Positions 1 through 6,424 of a DNA stretch of 6,898 nt are shown here, piece after piece. Origin of the DNA: Deltaproteobacteria bacterium (lineage in GTDB: Bacteria > Desulfobacterota > Dissulfuribacteria > Dissulfuribacterales > S140-46). The notes beneath the pieces are model-generated. The model made no database searches and was not told the DNA's origin. It saw only the letters and a list, made by a program, of their open reading frames with translations. Location of the stretch: assembly GCA_015491585.1 (NCBI GenBank), contig WFVQ01000085.1, positions 1 to 6,898 of the forward strand, in the 5' to 3' direction. Position 1 is the first letter of the stretch, and every line of letters starts with the position of its first letter. The position numbers were made by a program, and so were the translations under genes.

Positions 1-1
1 C

Positions 2-2476
2 CATAGGACCAGGCGGATCGAGGTGGGGAGCGTCATCCTTGCCCCGGGCTTCCGGCCTTTCGATCCTTCTCTACTGGACTTTACCGGCTATGGACGCCTG
101 CCTGACGTGGTGACCTCAATGGAGTTCGAGCGGCTTCTGAGCCCTTCCGGCCCCTGTTCTGGGCACATGATAAGGCCGTCCGACGGAAAGGAGCCCAGAA
201 GGATAGCGTGGCTCCAGTGTGTTGGTTCCAGGGACATCAACCGGGCCTGCCACGGCTACTGCTCCTCGGTCTGCTGCATGTACGCCATCAAGCAGGCGGT
301 GATCGCCAGGGAGCACGCATCCGGGGAGCTGGAGACCCACATCTTCTTCATGGACATGCGCACTCACGGCAAGGGGTTCGAACGCTACTTCCAAAAGGCC
401 GAAGAGGAGGGCGTAAGATTCCACAGGGCCAGGGTCCATTCCGTGCTGCCCTCTACTGGCGGTGATTCTATGGTGCTCAGGTATGTGGGGGAAACCGGCG
501 GGGTGCTGGAGGCGGAATTCGACCTTGTGGTCCTATCGGTGGGATTGGAGATGGAACCCGAGACCGTCAGGCTCATCCAGGAGATGGGGATTTTCATGGA
601 TGATGACGGCTTCGTCTCCACGGCGAGCGATCTGCCGCTGTCCACCTCACGGAGCGGCATCTTCGTCTGCGGCGCGGCCTCGGGTCCCAAGGACATCCCC
701 CAGTCCGTCACAGAGGCCAGTGGAGCGGCGGCCGAGGTCCAGGCCCTGCTCTCCAGGGCGCGCTGGAGCGAGACCAAGACCAAGGAGTTTCCCGAGGAGA
801 GGAACGTCTATGCGGAGCCGCCCAGGATAGGGGTCTTCGTGTGCCACTGCGGGATAAACATAGCAGGCGTGGTGGATGTCAAGGAGGTGGCCAGATATGC
901 CGCATCCCTGCCTGGAGTGATCTTCGTACAGGACAACCTATTCTCCTGCTCCCAGGACACCATCCAGCGCATGGCCGAGACCATCAAGGAGCAGGGCCTG
1001 AACAGGGTGGTCGTGGCCTCCTGCACTCCCAGGACTCACGAACCCCTCTTCCAGGAGACCTTGCGGGAGGCAGGGCTCAACAAGTTTCTCTTCGAGATGG
1101 CCAACATCCGGGACCAGGACTCCTGGGTGCACATGGATCAACCGGAGAAGGCCACCGAGAAGGCCAAGGACCTCGTTCGGATGGCAGTGGCAAAGGTAGC
1201 CGGCCACCGTCCCCTTCCCTACAACTCCGTCGAGGTGGTGAGGCGGGCCCTGGTGGTGGGCGGCGGGATGGCAGGGATGACCGCGGCCTTGGCGCTGGCC
1301 GATCAGGGCTTTCCTGTCGTGCTGGTGGAGAAGGAGGAGAGGCTGGGCGGGAATGCCTTGGGCCTCGTCTCCACCTGGCGGGGCGAAGATGCCGCTGAAA
1401 TCGTAAAGAAGACCATCGGCGCGATGGAAGACCACCCCTTGGTCGAAGTGGAGCTGGGGGCCACGGTCGCCGGTGTCTCCGGCTCAATGGGGCGGTTCAA
1501 GACCACACTATCCAACGGCAGGAGTATCGAGCACGGCGTGGCCATTCTGGCTACCGGGGCCCTGCCCTACAAACCAGCAAGGGGGGAATTCCTCTACGGT
1601 CTTCATCCCGGAGTGAAGCTTCTCAACGAGGTGGATGACGAGATCAGGAGCGGCGGCATAGGAAGCCCCGGCCAGGTGGTGTTCATCCACTGCGTGGGAT
1701 CCAGGAACCCGGAACATCCTTACTGCAGCCGGGTGTGCTGCACCCACGCCATAAAACAGGCCCTCCATCTGAAGCAGAACCATCCCGCTATAGACATATT
1801 CATGCTCTACAGGGACATAAGGAGTTACGGCCCCCACGAACGGCTCTACTTGGAGGCGCGCAAGGCCGGAATAATATTCGTCCGGTATGGAGAGGAGACC
1901 CCTCCAGCAGCCGAGTTGGAAGGGGAAGGGATCAAAGTAACGGTCCAGGAGCCTCTGCTCGGCCGTCCTCTGGTATTGAGACCGGACCTCCTCGTACTGG
2001 CCAATGGCGTGGTCCCCAGGCCTGATGCTGGCCCTCTGGCCCAGTTCTTCAAGTGTGCTGTGGACACGGACGGTTTCCTGCTCGAGGCCCATATGAAGCT
2101 GAGGCCAGTGGACTTCTCCACAGAGGGGGTGTTCCTGGCCGGTCTGTGCCACTATCCCAAGCCCCTCGACGAATCAGTGGCCCAGGCCAAGGCAGCGGCA
2201 GCCAGGGCCGCCATAATCCTGTCCAGGGAACGGGTCCCGGCGGAAAGCATCACCGCCGTGGTGGAACCGGGCAAGTGCACCGGTTGCGGGGTGTGCCAGG
2301 AGGTCTGCCCCTACCACGCCATCTCGGTTGGCGTGGGCGGAAAGGCAGAAGTGGACACTGGCCTGTGCAAGGGGTGCGGAGCGTGCGTTTCGGGTTGCAG
2401 GTCGGACGCGGTGACATTGGGCAACCTGGGAAATCAAGAGATAATGGCCCAGATAGAGGCCGCGCTCTGGGAGTAG
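2..2476 (+). CDS. hdrA: Tandem HdrA-like FAD/iron-sulfur electron-transfer protein, 5' end missing (cut by left edge)
   Basis: Flavin and iron-sulfur subunit of the heterodisulfide reductase A family, the likely electron-bifurcating hub, cytoplasmic. The frame is open from base 2, so the GTG at 23 is probably internal; residues here count from that codon. Residues 1-245 are the end of a first HdrA unit: ILAPGF (5-10), the cluster motif CVGSRD with C66, C80, C84, C85, and the closing GPKDIPQSV segment (221-229). A second unit starts at 268: N-terminal cluster domain (C274, C276, C309, C334), FAD-binding GGGMAG (413-418), ATGA (510-513), a second CVGSR motif (C557, C568, C572, C573). A C-terminal ferredoxin (748-800) has two CxxCxxCxxxC sets (C752-C762, C782-C792). 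The tail, ending EIMAQIEAAL, resembles the part of HdrA next to the MvhD partner. Ordinary HdrA is about 650 residues with one unit; this fragment is already 817. Family assignment is secure; the exact partner complex is inferred. Confidence 0.93.
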   Translation, partial: HRTRRIEVGSVILAPGFRPFDPSLLDFTGYGRLPDVVTSMEFERLLSPSGPCSGHMIRPSDGKEPRRIAWLQCVGSRDINRACHGYCSSVCCMYAIKQAVIAREHASGELETHIFFMDMRTHGKGFERYFQKAEEEGVRFHRARVHSVLPSTGGDSMVLRYVGETGGVLEAEFDLVVLSVGLEMEPETVRLIQEMGIFMDDDGFVSTASDLPLSTSRSGIFVCGAASGPKDIPQSVTEASGAAAEVQALLSRARWSETKTKEFPEERNVYAEPPRIGVFVCHCGINIAGVVDVKEVARYAASLPGVIFVQDNLFSCSQDTIQRMAETIKEQGLNRVVVASCTPRTHEPLFQETLREAGLNKFLFEMANIRDQDSWVHMDQPEKATEKAKDLVRMAVAKVAGHRPLPYNSVEVVRRALVVGGGMAGMTAALALADQGFPVVLVEKEERLGGNALGLVSTWRGEDAAEIVKKTIGAMEDHPLVEVELGATVAGVSGSMGRFKTTLSNGRSIEHGVAILATGALPYKPARGEFLYGLHPGVKLLNEVDDEIRSGGIGSPGQVVFIHCVGSRNPEHPYCSRVCCTHAIKQALHLKQNHPAIDIFMLYRDIRSYGPHERLYLEARKAGIIFVRYGEETPPAAELEGEGIKVTVQEPLLGRPLVLRPDLLVLANGVVPRPDAGPLAQFFKCAVDTDGFLLEAHMKLRPVDFSTEGVFLAGLCHYPKPLDESVAQAKAAAARAAIILSRERVPAESITAVVEPGKCTGCGVCQEVCPYHAISVGVGGKAEVDTGLCKGCGACVSGCRSDAVTLGNLGNQEIMAQIEAALWE

Positions 2477-2483
2477 GATAGAC

Positions 2484-2915
2484 ATGGACGGAATGCGACA
2501 GAAATGGGAACCCAAGATCATCGCATTTCTCTGCACCTGGTGCAGCTATGCCGGTGCCGATCTGGCCGGAGTCAGCCGCCTCCAATACCCTCCGTCCCTA
2601 AGGATCGTGAAGGTCCCGTGTACAGGGAGAATAAGCGCGAACATGATCCTGGATGCGCTTCGCTCGGGCGCGGACGGAGTCCTGGTATCGGGATGCCATC
2701 CAGGGGACTGCCACTACATAAGCGGCAACCTCCTCGCACGGAGGCGGTTCGCCCTCTTAGGGAAATTGCTGGACTTCATAGGCATCGAACCTGGAAGGCT
2801 AAACTTCACCTGGATCTCGGCATCCGAGGGGGAACAGTTTGCAGAAGTGGTGCAACAGGTGACCAAACGGGTGCGTGCACTCGGGCCCGCCACCAGGCTG
2901 GTTAAAAGGCTGTGA
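2484..2915 (+). CDS. flxD: MvhD/FlxD-type [2Fe-2S] adaptor protein
   Basis: Small 143-residue iron-sulfur protein of the MvhD family (methyl-viologen-reducing hydrogenase delta subunit), which passes electrons from a donor module to HdrA. The family signature covers most of the protein: EPKIIAFLCTWC with C17 and C20, then SYAGADLAGVSR, C46, GADGVLVSGCHPGDCHYISGN with C71 and C76, and ISASEGEQFAEVV near 111-123. These five cysteines are those conserved in the family and include the [2Fe-2S] ligands. Length is normal for a free-standing member. It starts 7 bases after the hdrA stop; GGGAG at 2469-2473, inside the hdrA end, serves as ribosome binding site 10 bases before the ATG. A second in-frame ATG follows at 2493. 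Because the donor module here is Flx-like and no hydrogenase or formate dehydrogenase gene is visible, flxD fits better than mvhD; this naming is inferred. Confidence 0.93.
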   Translation: MDGMRQKWEPKIIAFLCTWCSYAGADLAGVSRLQYPPSLRIVKVPCTGRISANMILDALRSGADGVLVSGCHPGDCHYISGNLLARRRFALLGKLLDFIGIEPGRLNFTWISASEGEQFAEVVQQVTKRVRALGPATRLVKRL

Positions 2916-2958
2916 TCCAACCCTTGGGATACTGAGCCGGAGATAGAGGAGAAAGGGG

Positions 2959-3330
2959 ATGCGCTTCTGCACGGCGATAAACTGCATGGACGGGCGGGTC
3001 CAACTGCCGGTGATAAACTACCTGAGGGAGCGGTTCGGAGCAGAGTGGGTGGACTCTATCACGGAACCAGGGCCCAACAAGATACTGGCGGACCGCTCAG
3101 ATGCAAGGGCCGTTGATTCCATCATGGCCCGCATCAGGATATCGGTGGAGAAGCATGGCTCCGTGGGCATAGCAGTTGTAGGGCATCACGACTGTGCAGG
3201 AAATCCAAGCCCGAAGGAGGTGCAGATCGAACAGATCGCCCATGCGGTCAAGTTGATACAGGAGGAGTTCCGGGGTGTGGAAGTCATTGGTCTCTGGGTG
3301 GACGGCAAATGGAACGTAACAGAAGTATGA
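2959..3330 (+). CDS. Small beta-carbonic-anhydrase-like zinc protein
   Basis: A 123-residue protein with the metal-site pattern of beta-class carbonic anhydrases. Residues 9-13 read CMDGR, matching the CxDxR motif (zinc ligand C9 and the D11-R13 pair), and residues 75-82 read GHHDCAGN, giving HxxC with ligands H76 and C79. The 66 residues between C9 and H76 are near the usual distance. It is shorter than typical beta enzymes (roughly 170-240 residues), and the usual RNAG-type segment after the first motif is replaced by ITEPGPNKILAD (34-45). From memory, similar short proteins occur in anaerobic bacteria, mostly as unassigned carbonic-anhydrase-like proteins. AGGAG at 2947-2951 lies 7 bases before the ATG, giving its own good ribosome binding site after a 43-base gap. 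It could interconvert CO2 and bicarbonate, or have become a binding or sensory protein. Family call is firm; activity is unproven. Confidence 0.78.
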   Translation: MRFCTAINCMDGRVQLPVINYLRERFGAEWVDSITEPGPNKILADRSDARAVDSIMARIRISVEKHGSVGIAVVGHHDCAGNPSPKEVQIEQIAHAVKLIQEEFRGVEVIGLWVDGKWNVTEV

Positions 3331-3479
3331 ATAATGATGCCGAGTCGTCCAGGAAAATCACCGAGGCCGAGAGAGCCATGAAACAGAATGAGCACATAGC
3401 AGAACACAAAGGCTGGCATCCCATCGCTGGAGCTGACCGGCATCGCAGCAGAGGCGATGGGCAGGGCGTGAGACCATGA
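3327..3479 (+). CDS. Very small hypothetical gene, doubly coupled by ATGA overlaps; possibly frameshifted
   Basis: I do not recognise this product. An ATG at 3327 overlaps the TGA of the carbonic-anhydrase-like gene (ATGA, 3327-3330), and its own TGA (3477-3479) overlaps the ATG of the next gene (ATGA, 3476-3479), giving 50 residues. Such overlaps at both ends suggest translational coupling. The first 28 residues are charged and helix-prone (with SSRKITEAERAMKQNEHIAE), with codons like the neighbours. The last 20 are rich in Gly, Arg and His and look out of frame. In the next frame, bases 3400-3471 encode a more protein-like end, AGIPSLELTGIAAEAMGRA, closing at TGA 3469-3471, but that frame has a TAG at 3397 and no start of its own. 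A shift of one base between about 3400 and 3412 would join them into a protein of about 47 residues. It may be intact in frame 0, a frameshifted gene, a sequence error, or only a coupling leader. Confidence 0.42.
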   Translation: MNNDAESSRKITEAERAMKQNEHIAEHKGWHPIAGADRHRSRGDGQGVRP

Positions 3480-4516
3480 GAGGTATAGTGCACCACATTA
3501 CAGAAGAGCTTCGCAACACCGCCAGGGAGCTCCTGGCCTCGGGCAGGATTTCAGCGTTCCTGGGATTCAGGGAGGGAGACCATCCCATGACCGTGGCCCC
3601 GTTTGCTGCCCGCACCGCTGAAGAGGTGGAGCTGCTGATCTTCAACAGCTTTTGCGTGCTCAACTCGGCCAATACCATACCCGAACTCCTGCGGGACCTG
3701 ACCCCGCCCGCAAAGCGCGGGGAGCCGCCCAACGAGCCGCCGATGATAGGGGTCATAGCAACTGGCTGCTGGTCTCGGAACATCGTGGTCCAGATCCAGG
3801 AACACCAGGTGCCCAGGGACAAACTTGTGATAGTTGGAGTGGCCAGCCGCGGCATGGTGGACAGGAGAAAGGTCCTGGCCAAACTGCCCAACAGCGACGT
3901 CTATTCAGTGGAGGAACAGGACCACCTCCTGCTGGTCCGGGGGCGGGGCTATGAGGTGGAGATCCCGCGCTGGGAGGTGGTGAGGGACAATTGCAGGTCA
4001 TGCTCCCATCCCGAGGCCGTCGATTTCGACCTGTGGATAGGCCCGAAGACGGGCCCGAGGAGTATAGACGCCCCATTTCAAGAGCTGGAGGAGATAGAGG
4101 GGCTCGGCGCGGCAGGGAGGTGGGAATGGTTCTCCAACGAGTTTTCCCGCTGCATCCGATGTTATGCGTGCAGGAATGCCTGTCCCCTATGCTACTGCCC
4201 CACCTGTTTCGTGGATGACTCCCGTCCCCAATGGGTGGGCAAAAGCGCCGACTTTTCCGACACCGCCACGTTCCACCTGCTGCGAGCCTATCACTGCGCT
4301 GGCAGATGCACCGACTGCGGCGCGTGTGAGAGCGTCTGCCCCATGGACATCCCATTGAGAAAGCTCACCAAGAAACTTTACAAGGCGGTTAAGGAGCGAT
4401 TCGGATTCGAGCCGGGCCTCTCATCAGGGGCCACTCTCCCGCTCTCCACCTTCTCCAGCGAGGACAGGGAGGAGTTCATATTGAGACCAGGCGGCCCCGG
4501 CCAGGAGGAAAGGTGA
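3476..4516 (+). CDS. FlxC-type multi-cluster iron-sulfur protein with F420-dehydrogenase-beta-like N-terminal region
   Basis: A 346-residue soluble iron-sulfur protein, one of the two cluster-rich subunits expected between the NAD(P)H oxidoreductase and the FlxD/HdrA pair. Residues 1-200 resemble the coenzyme F420 hydrogenase/dehydrogenase beta-subunit-like domain: an early helix ending in LLASGRISAFLGFREG (19-34), NSFCVLN (C60), GVIATGCWSRN (C98), and C173xxC176 before SHPE. The C-terminal part has two [4Fe-4S] sets: C226, C229, C232, C236, followed directly by extra cysteines C239, C241, C244 (LCYCPTCF), and C278, C281, C284, C288 with C274 just before. The final helix, LRKLTKKLYKAVKE, is usual after such dicluster domains. 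No membrane segment is seen. The start overlaps the preceding tiny gene by 4 bases and lacks a strong ribosome binding site, so it is probably translationally coupled. It overlaps the next gene by one base (TGATG). It corresponds to FlxC by type; which of the two subunits is flxB or flxC I hold loosely, so no symbol is given. Confidence 0.85.
   Translation: MRGIVHHITEELRNTARELLASGRISAFLGFREGDHPMTVAPFAARTAEEVELLIFNSFCVLNSANTIPELLRDLTPPAKRGEPPNEPPMIGVIATGCWSRNIVVQIQEHQVPRDKLVIVGVASRGMVDRRKVLAKLPNSDVYSVEEQDHLLLVRGRGYEVEIPRWEVVRDNCRSCSHPEAVDFDLWIGPKTGPRSIDAPFQELEEIEGLGAAGRWEWFSNEFSRCIRCYACRNACPLCYCPTCFVDDSRPQWVGKSADFSDTATFHLLRAYHCAGRCTDCGACESVCPMDIPLRKLTKKLYKAVKERFGFEPGLSSGATLPLSTFSSEDREEFILRPGGPGQEER
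4503..4508 (+). promoter_or_regulatory. Shine-Dalgarno site that decides the FlxB-type start
   Basis: A perfect AGGAGG lies inside the end of the preceding gene. It is 7 bases from the ATG at 4516, an ideal distance, but only 4 bases from the alternative GTG at 4513. This favours the ATG and a TGATG stop-start overlap. Confidence 0.7.
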
Positions 4517-5517
4517 TGGAACTCATTGTCTCTGGCAGCGATCTCGACCGCCTGATCCGAAGCCTTAAGGAAAAAGGCCGCGTGGCCGGTCCAGTCTCCA
4601 GGCCGACATTTAGAGGCAGGATGGTTGCCTGGGCGGAGATCAGGTCCATCGGGGAGGTGGTCTTCGACGAGGCGCCAAGGGAGTCCATGAAGCGGTTCCT
4701 GTTTCCCCAGCCAGAGGTCCTGTTGAGATTCAAGAGAAAGGGAACTGGCTACGAGGTGGAGCCGGGGCAGGTTTCGCAGGAGACCGTGCTTTTCGGTGTC
4801 AGGCCCTGCGATGCCAGGAGCGCATGCCTCAACCTGCTCCCTTACCAGGACGATCCGTTTTTTCTCAGGAACATGGCGGCTACGGTGATCGTCGGAACCA
4901 GATGCGAGCAGCCGTGTTCCACCTGTTTCTGCCGCGATGTCGGCGGCGGGCCGGAATCCATAGAGGGAATGGACGCCAGGATTACGCCGTGCGGTGAAGG
5001 ATCCTGGAAGATCGAGCTCTTCACAGAGAAAGGTCTTGCCCTGTTCCAAGCTATGGCAGGGGGAGAGCCGGCTCCCACACCTGAAGGAGGTGCGGAAAAA
5101 ACTCCGCCGCTCCTGAAGCCGCTGAAGAGCGCTCCCCTCTCCTCCCTCTATGAATCCGATGTATGGGCCGAGCTCGCCAGGGCCTGCCTCAACTGCGGCA
5201 TATGCACCTTTCTCTGCCCCACCTGCTACTGCTTCGACATACAGGACGAGCGGCTTGGGAGCAGCGGACGCAGGATAAGGTACTGGGACTCCTGCATGTT
5301 CCCCTTGTTCACCCAGCACGCGTCTGGCCACAATCCCAGGCCCACCAAGCTCCACAGGGTAAGGAACCGGTTTCTCCACAAGCTCAAGTACTTTCCTGAC
5401 AGGTTCGGCTCCTTCTCATGCGTCGGATGCGGACGGTGCGTCAGGGAGTGCCCGGTGGGAATAGACATCAGGAAGGTGATGAAGCGGTTGGCAGAGGCGG
5501 TCCAGACGGAGGTATGA
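4516..5517 (+). CDS. FlxB/HydB/AsrA-type dicluster 4Fe-4S electron-transfer protein
   Basis: A 333-residue soluble protein of the family that includes sulfhydrogenase beta subunits (HydB) and anaerobic sulfite reductase subunit A (AsrA). These carry electrons between a flavoprotein that handles NAD(P)H and the partner enzyme. Visible marks, numbered from the ATG at 4516: GVRPCDARSACLNLL (C98, C104), the cysteine group CEQPCSTCFC (C130, C134, C137, C139), then C224, C227, C230, C234 followed by TCYC (C237, C239), and C302, C305, C308, C312 in CVGCGRCVRECPVGIDIRKV. Residues 182-208 are a Pro/Gly-rich linker. The GTG at 4513 would add one residue, but ribosome binding site spacing favours the ATG. 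The neighbouring FlxA-type gene follows after 1 base, as expected for a paired subunit. AsrA itself is less likely because no sirohaem sulfite reductase (AsrC) gene is present. By type this is the FlxB-like subunit; the letter is tentative. Confidence 0.87.
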   Translation: MELIVSGSDLDRLIRSLKEKGRVAGPVSRPTFRGRMVAWAEIRSIGEVVFDEAPRESMKRFLFPQPEVLLRFKRKGTGYEVEPGQVSQETVLFGVRPCDARSACLNLLPYQDDPFFLRNMAATVIVGTRCEQPCSTCFCRDVGGGPESIEGMDARITPCGEGSWKIELFTEKGLALFQAMAGGEPAPTPEGGAEKTPPLLKPLKSAPLSSLYESDVWAELARACLNCGICTFLCPTCYCFDIQDERLGSSGRRIRYWDSCMFPLFTQHASGHNPRPTKLHRVRNRFLHKLKYFPDRFGSFSCVGCGRCVRECPVGIDIRKVMKRLAEAVQTEV

Positions 5518-5518
5518 C

Positions 5519-6406
5519 ATGGAGATTAGCTGCGCGCACGATCCAGGCCAGGACAAGATTCTGTCCTCTCCTGCCTCGAATCCCTACCTCCCGGTGAGGT
5601 GCAGGGTGGAAGATATAGTGGTCGAGTCCGAGGACGGCAACCTCAAGACCTTCAGGCTCTCGATACAGGATCAGGAGGCGCGGAGCAGATGGAACCATGT
5701 CCCAGGCCAGTTCGCCATGCTCTCCCTGCTCGGTGCCGGAGAGGTGCCTATAGGGATAGCCTCTTCGCCGCTGGAAGAGGGGCTCATGTTCACTGTGAAC
5801 AGGGCCGGGGTGGTGACCACGGCCTTGCACCGGCTCTCACCTGGAGACGAGTTAGGTGTGCGTGGGCCCCTTGGGAACGGCTTTCCGGTGGACACGGAGA
5901 TGGTGGGAAAGAACGTGGTGATCATAGCCGGCGGCTTCGCCTTCACCACGCTCCGCGCAACGCTACTTTATCTGCTGGAATACAGGGAGCGGTACGGAGA
6001 GATCATCGTGATCTACGGCGCCAGGACCCCCGGCATGCTCCTCTACCGGAAGGAGCTGGAGGAGTGGGCCGGCAGGGACGACCTCTCCCTTCATGTCACC
6101 ATCGACCGGGAGGGCCCGGGATGGGACGGCCTGGTGGGCTTCGTCCCCACCATAGCCGGCCAGGTGGCGCCCTCTCCCGACAACAGCGTGGCGCTCATCT
6201 GCGGCCCCCCCATCATGATAAAGTTCACCATGCCTCCGCTGGAGGAGATAGGCTGGCGCGATGAACAGGTCTATCTGTCCCTGGAGAACCGGATGAAATG
6301 TGGCCTGGGGGTCTGCGGCCACTGCAACTGCGGGCCGGTTTACGTCTGCAAGGACGGTCCGGTCTTCAAGAGATCCGAGGTGCAGCGGCTACCAGTGGAG
6401 TATTGA
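5519..6406 (+). CDS. flxA: FlxA/HydG-type FAD- and NAD(P)-binding oxidoreductase with [2Fe-2S] site
   Basis: A 295-residue cytoplasmic flavoprotein of the ferredoxin-NADP reductase superfamily, related to HydG, AsrB and PyrK. It probably oxidises NADH or NADPH and feeds the iron-sulfur subunits encoded just upstream. The FAD-binding barrel holds PGQFAML (62-68) and EVPIGIASSP (75-84); VVTTALHRLSPGDELGVRGP (98-117) and GNGFPV (119-124) follow. The nucleotide-binding fold holds GGFAFTTLRATLLYLL (138-153), YGARTPGMLLYRKELEEW (166-183) and CGPPIM (228-233). The C-terminal cluster site is C261, C266, C269, C277 (CGLGVCGHC, then YVCKDGPVF), spaced C-x4-C-x2-C-x7-C as in HydG-like proteins; C271 is an extra cysteine. 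Residues 1-24 are an extension before the barrel. GGAGG at 5508-5512 lies 6 bases before the ATG. It is the last gene of the operon. NADH versus NADPH preference cannot be read from the sequence with confidence. Confidence 0.9.
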   Translation: MEISCAHDPGQDKILSSPASNPYLPVRCRVEDIVVESEDGNLKTFRLSIQDQEARSRWNHVPGQFAMLSLLGAGEVPIGIASSPLEEGLMFTVNRAGVVTTALHRLSPGDELGVRGPLGNGFPVDTEMVGKNVVIIAGGFAFTTLRATLLYLLEYRERYGEIIVIYGARTPGMLLYRKELEEWAGRDDLSLHVTIDREGPGWDGLVGFVPTIAGQVAPSPDNSVALICGPPIMIKFTMPPLEEIGWRDEQVYLSLENRMKCGLGVCGHCNCGPVYVCKDGPVFKRSEVQRLPVEY

Positions 6407-6424
6407 TCCGAGGCGGGCCGGGCG

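Noticed and set aside
23..25. GTG as the true start of the hdrA gene
   Set aside because: The frame is open to the left edge, and the protein would begin in the middle of an FAD-domain strand, without the FAD P-loop of the first unit.
1508..2152. Minus-strand open frame of 214 codons inside the hdrA region
   Set aside because: It is the shadow of the conserved HdrA frame, with His/Gln-rich, low-complexity translation and no domain signal.
2504..2905. Second plus-strand frame of 133 codons within the FlxD-type gene
   Set aside because: It overlaps almost entirely with the MvhD-type frame, which has all family motifs; its own translation is rich in Arg/Pro/Gly and unlike any family.
2915..2930. 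Short inverted repeat (CCAA-CCC-TTGG) just after the FlxD-type stop
   Set aside because: The stem is only four pairs before a bulge and no T-run follows, so it is not a credible terminator.
4378..5379. Long minus-strand open frame of 333 codons opposite the FlxB-type gene
   Set aside because: It lies antisense to a gene with clear family motifs and has no recognisable motif itself. Long antisense frames are common in GC-rich coding DNA.
6205..6211. Run of seven C in the FlxA-type gene as a possible slippage site
   Set aside because: It encodes the expected CGPP motif and the reading frame stays intact through the conserved C-terminal cluster site.
4516..6406. asrAB genes of anaerobic sulfite reductase
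   Set aside because: The two products resemble AsrA and AsrB, but no sirohaem-binding asrC follows, and the neighbours are HdrA and FlxD, so an Flx-type module fits better.
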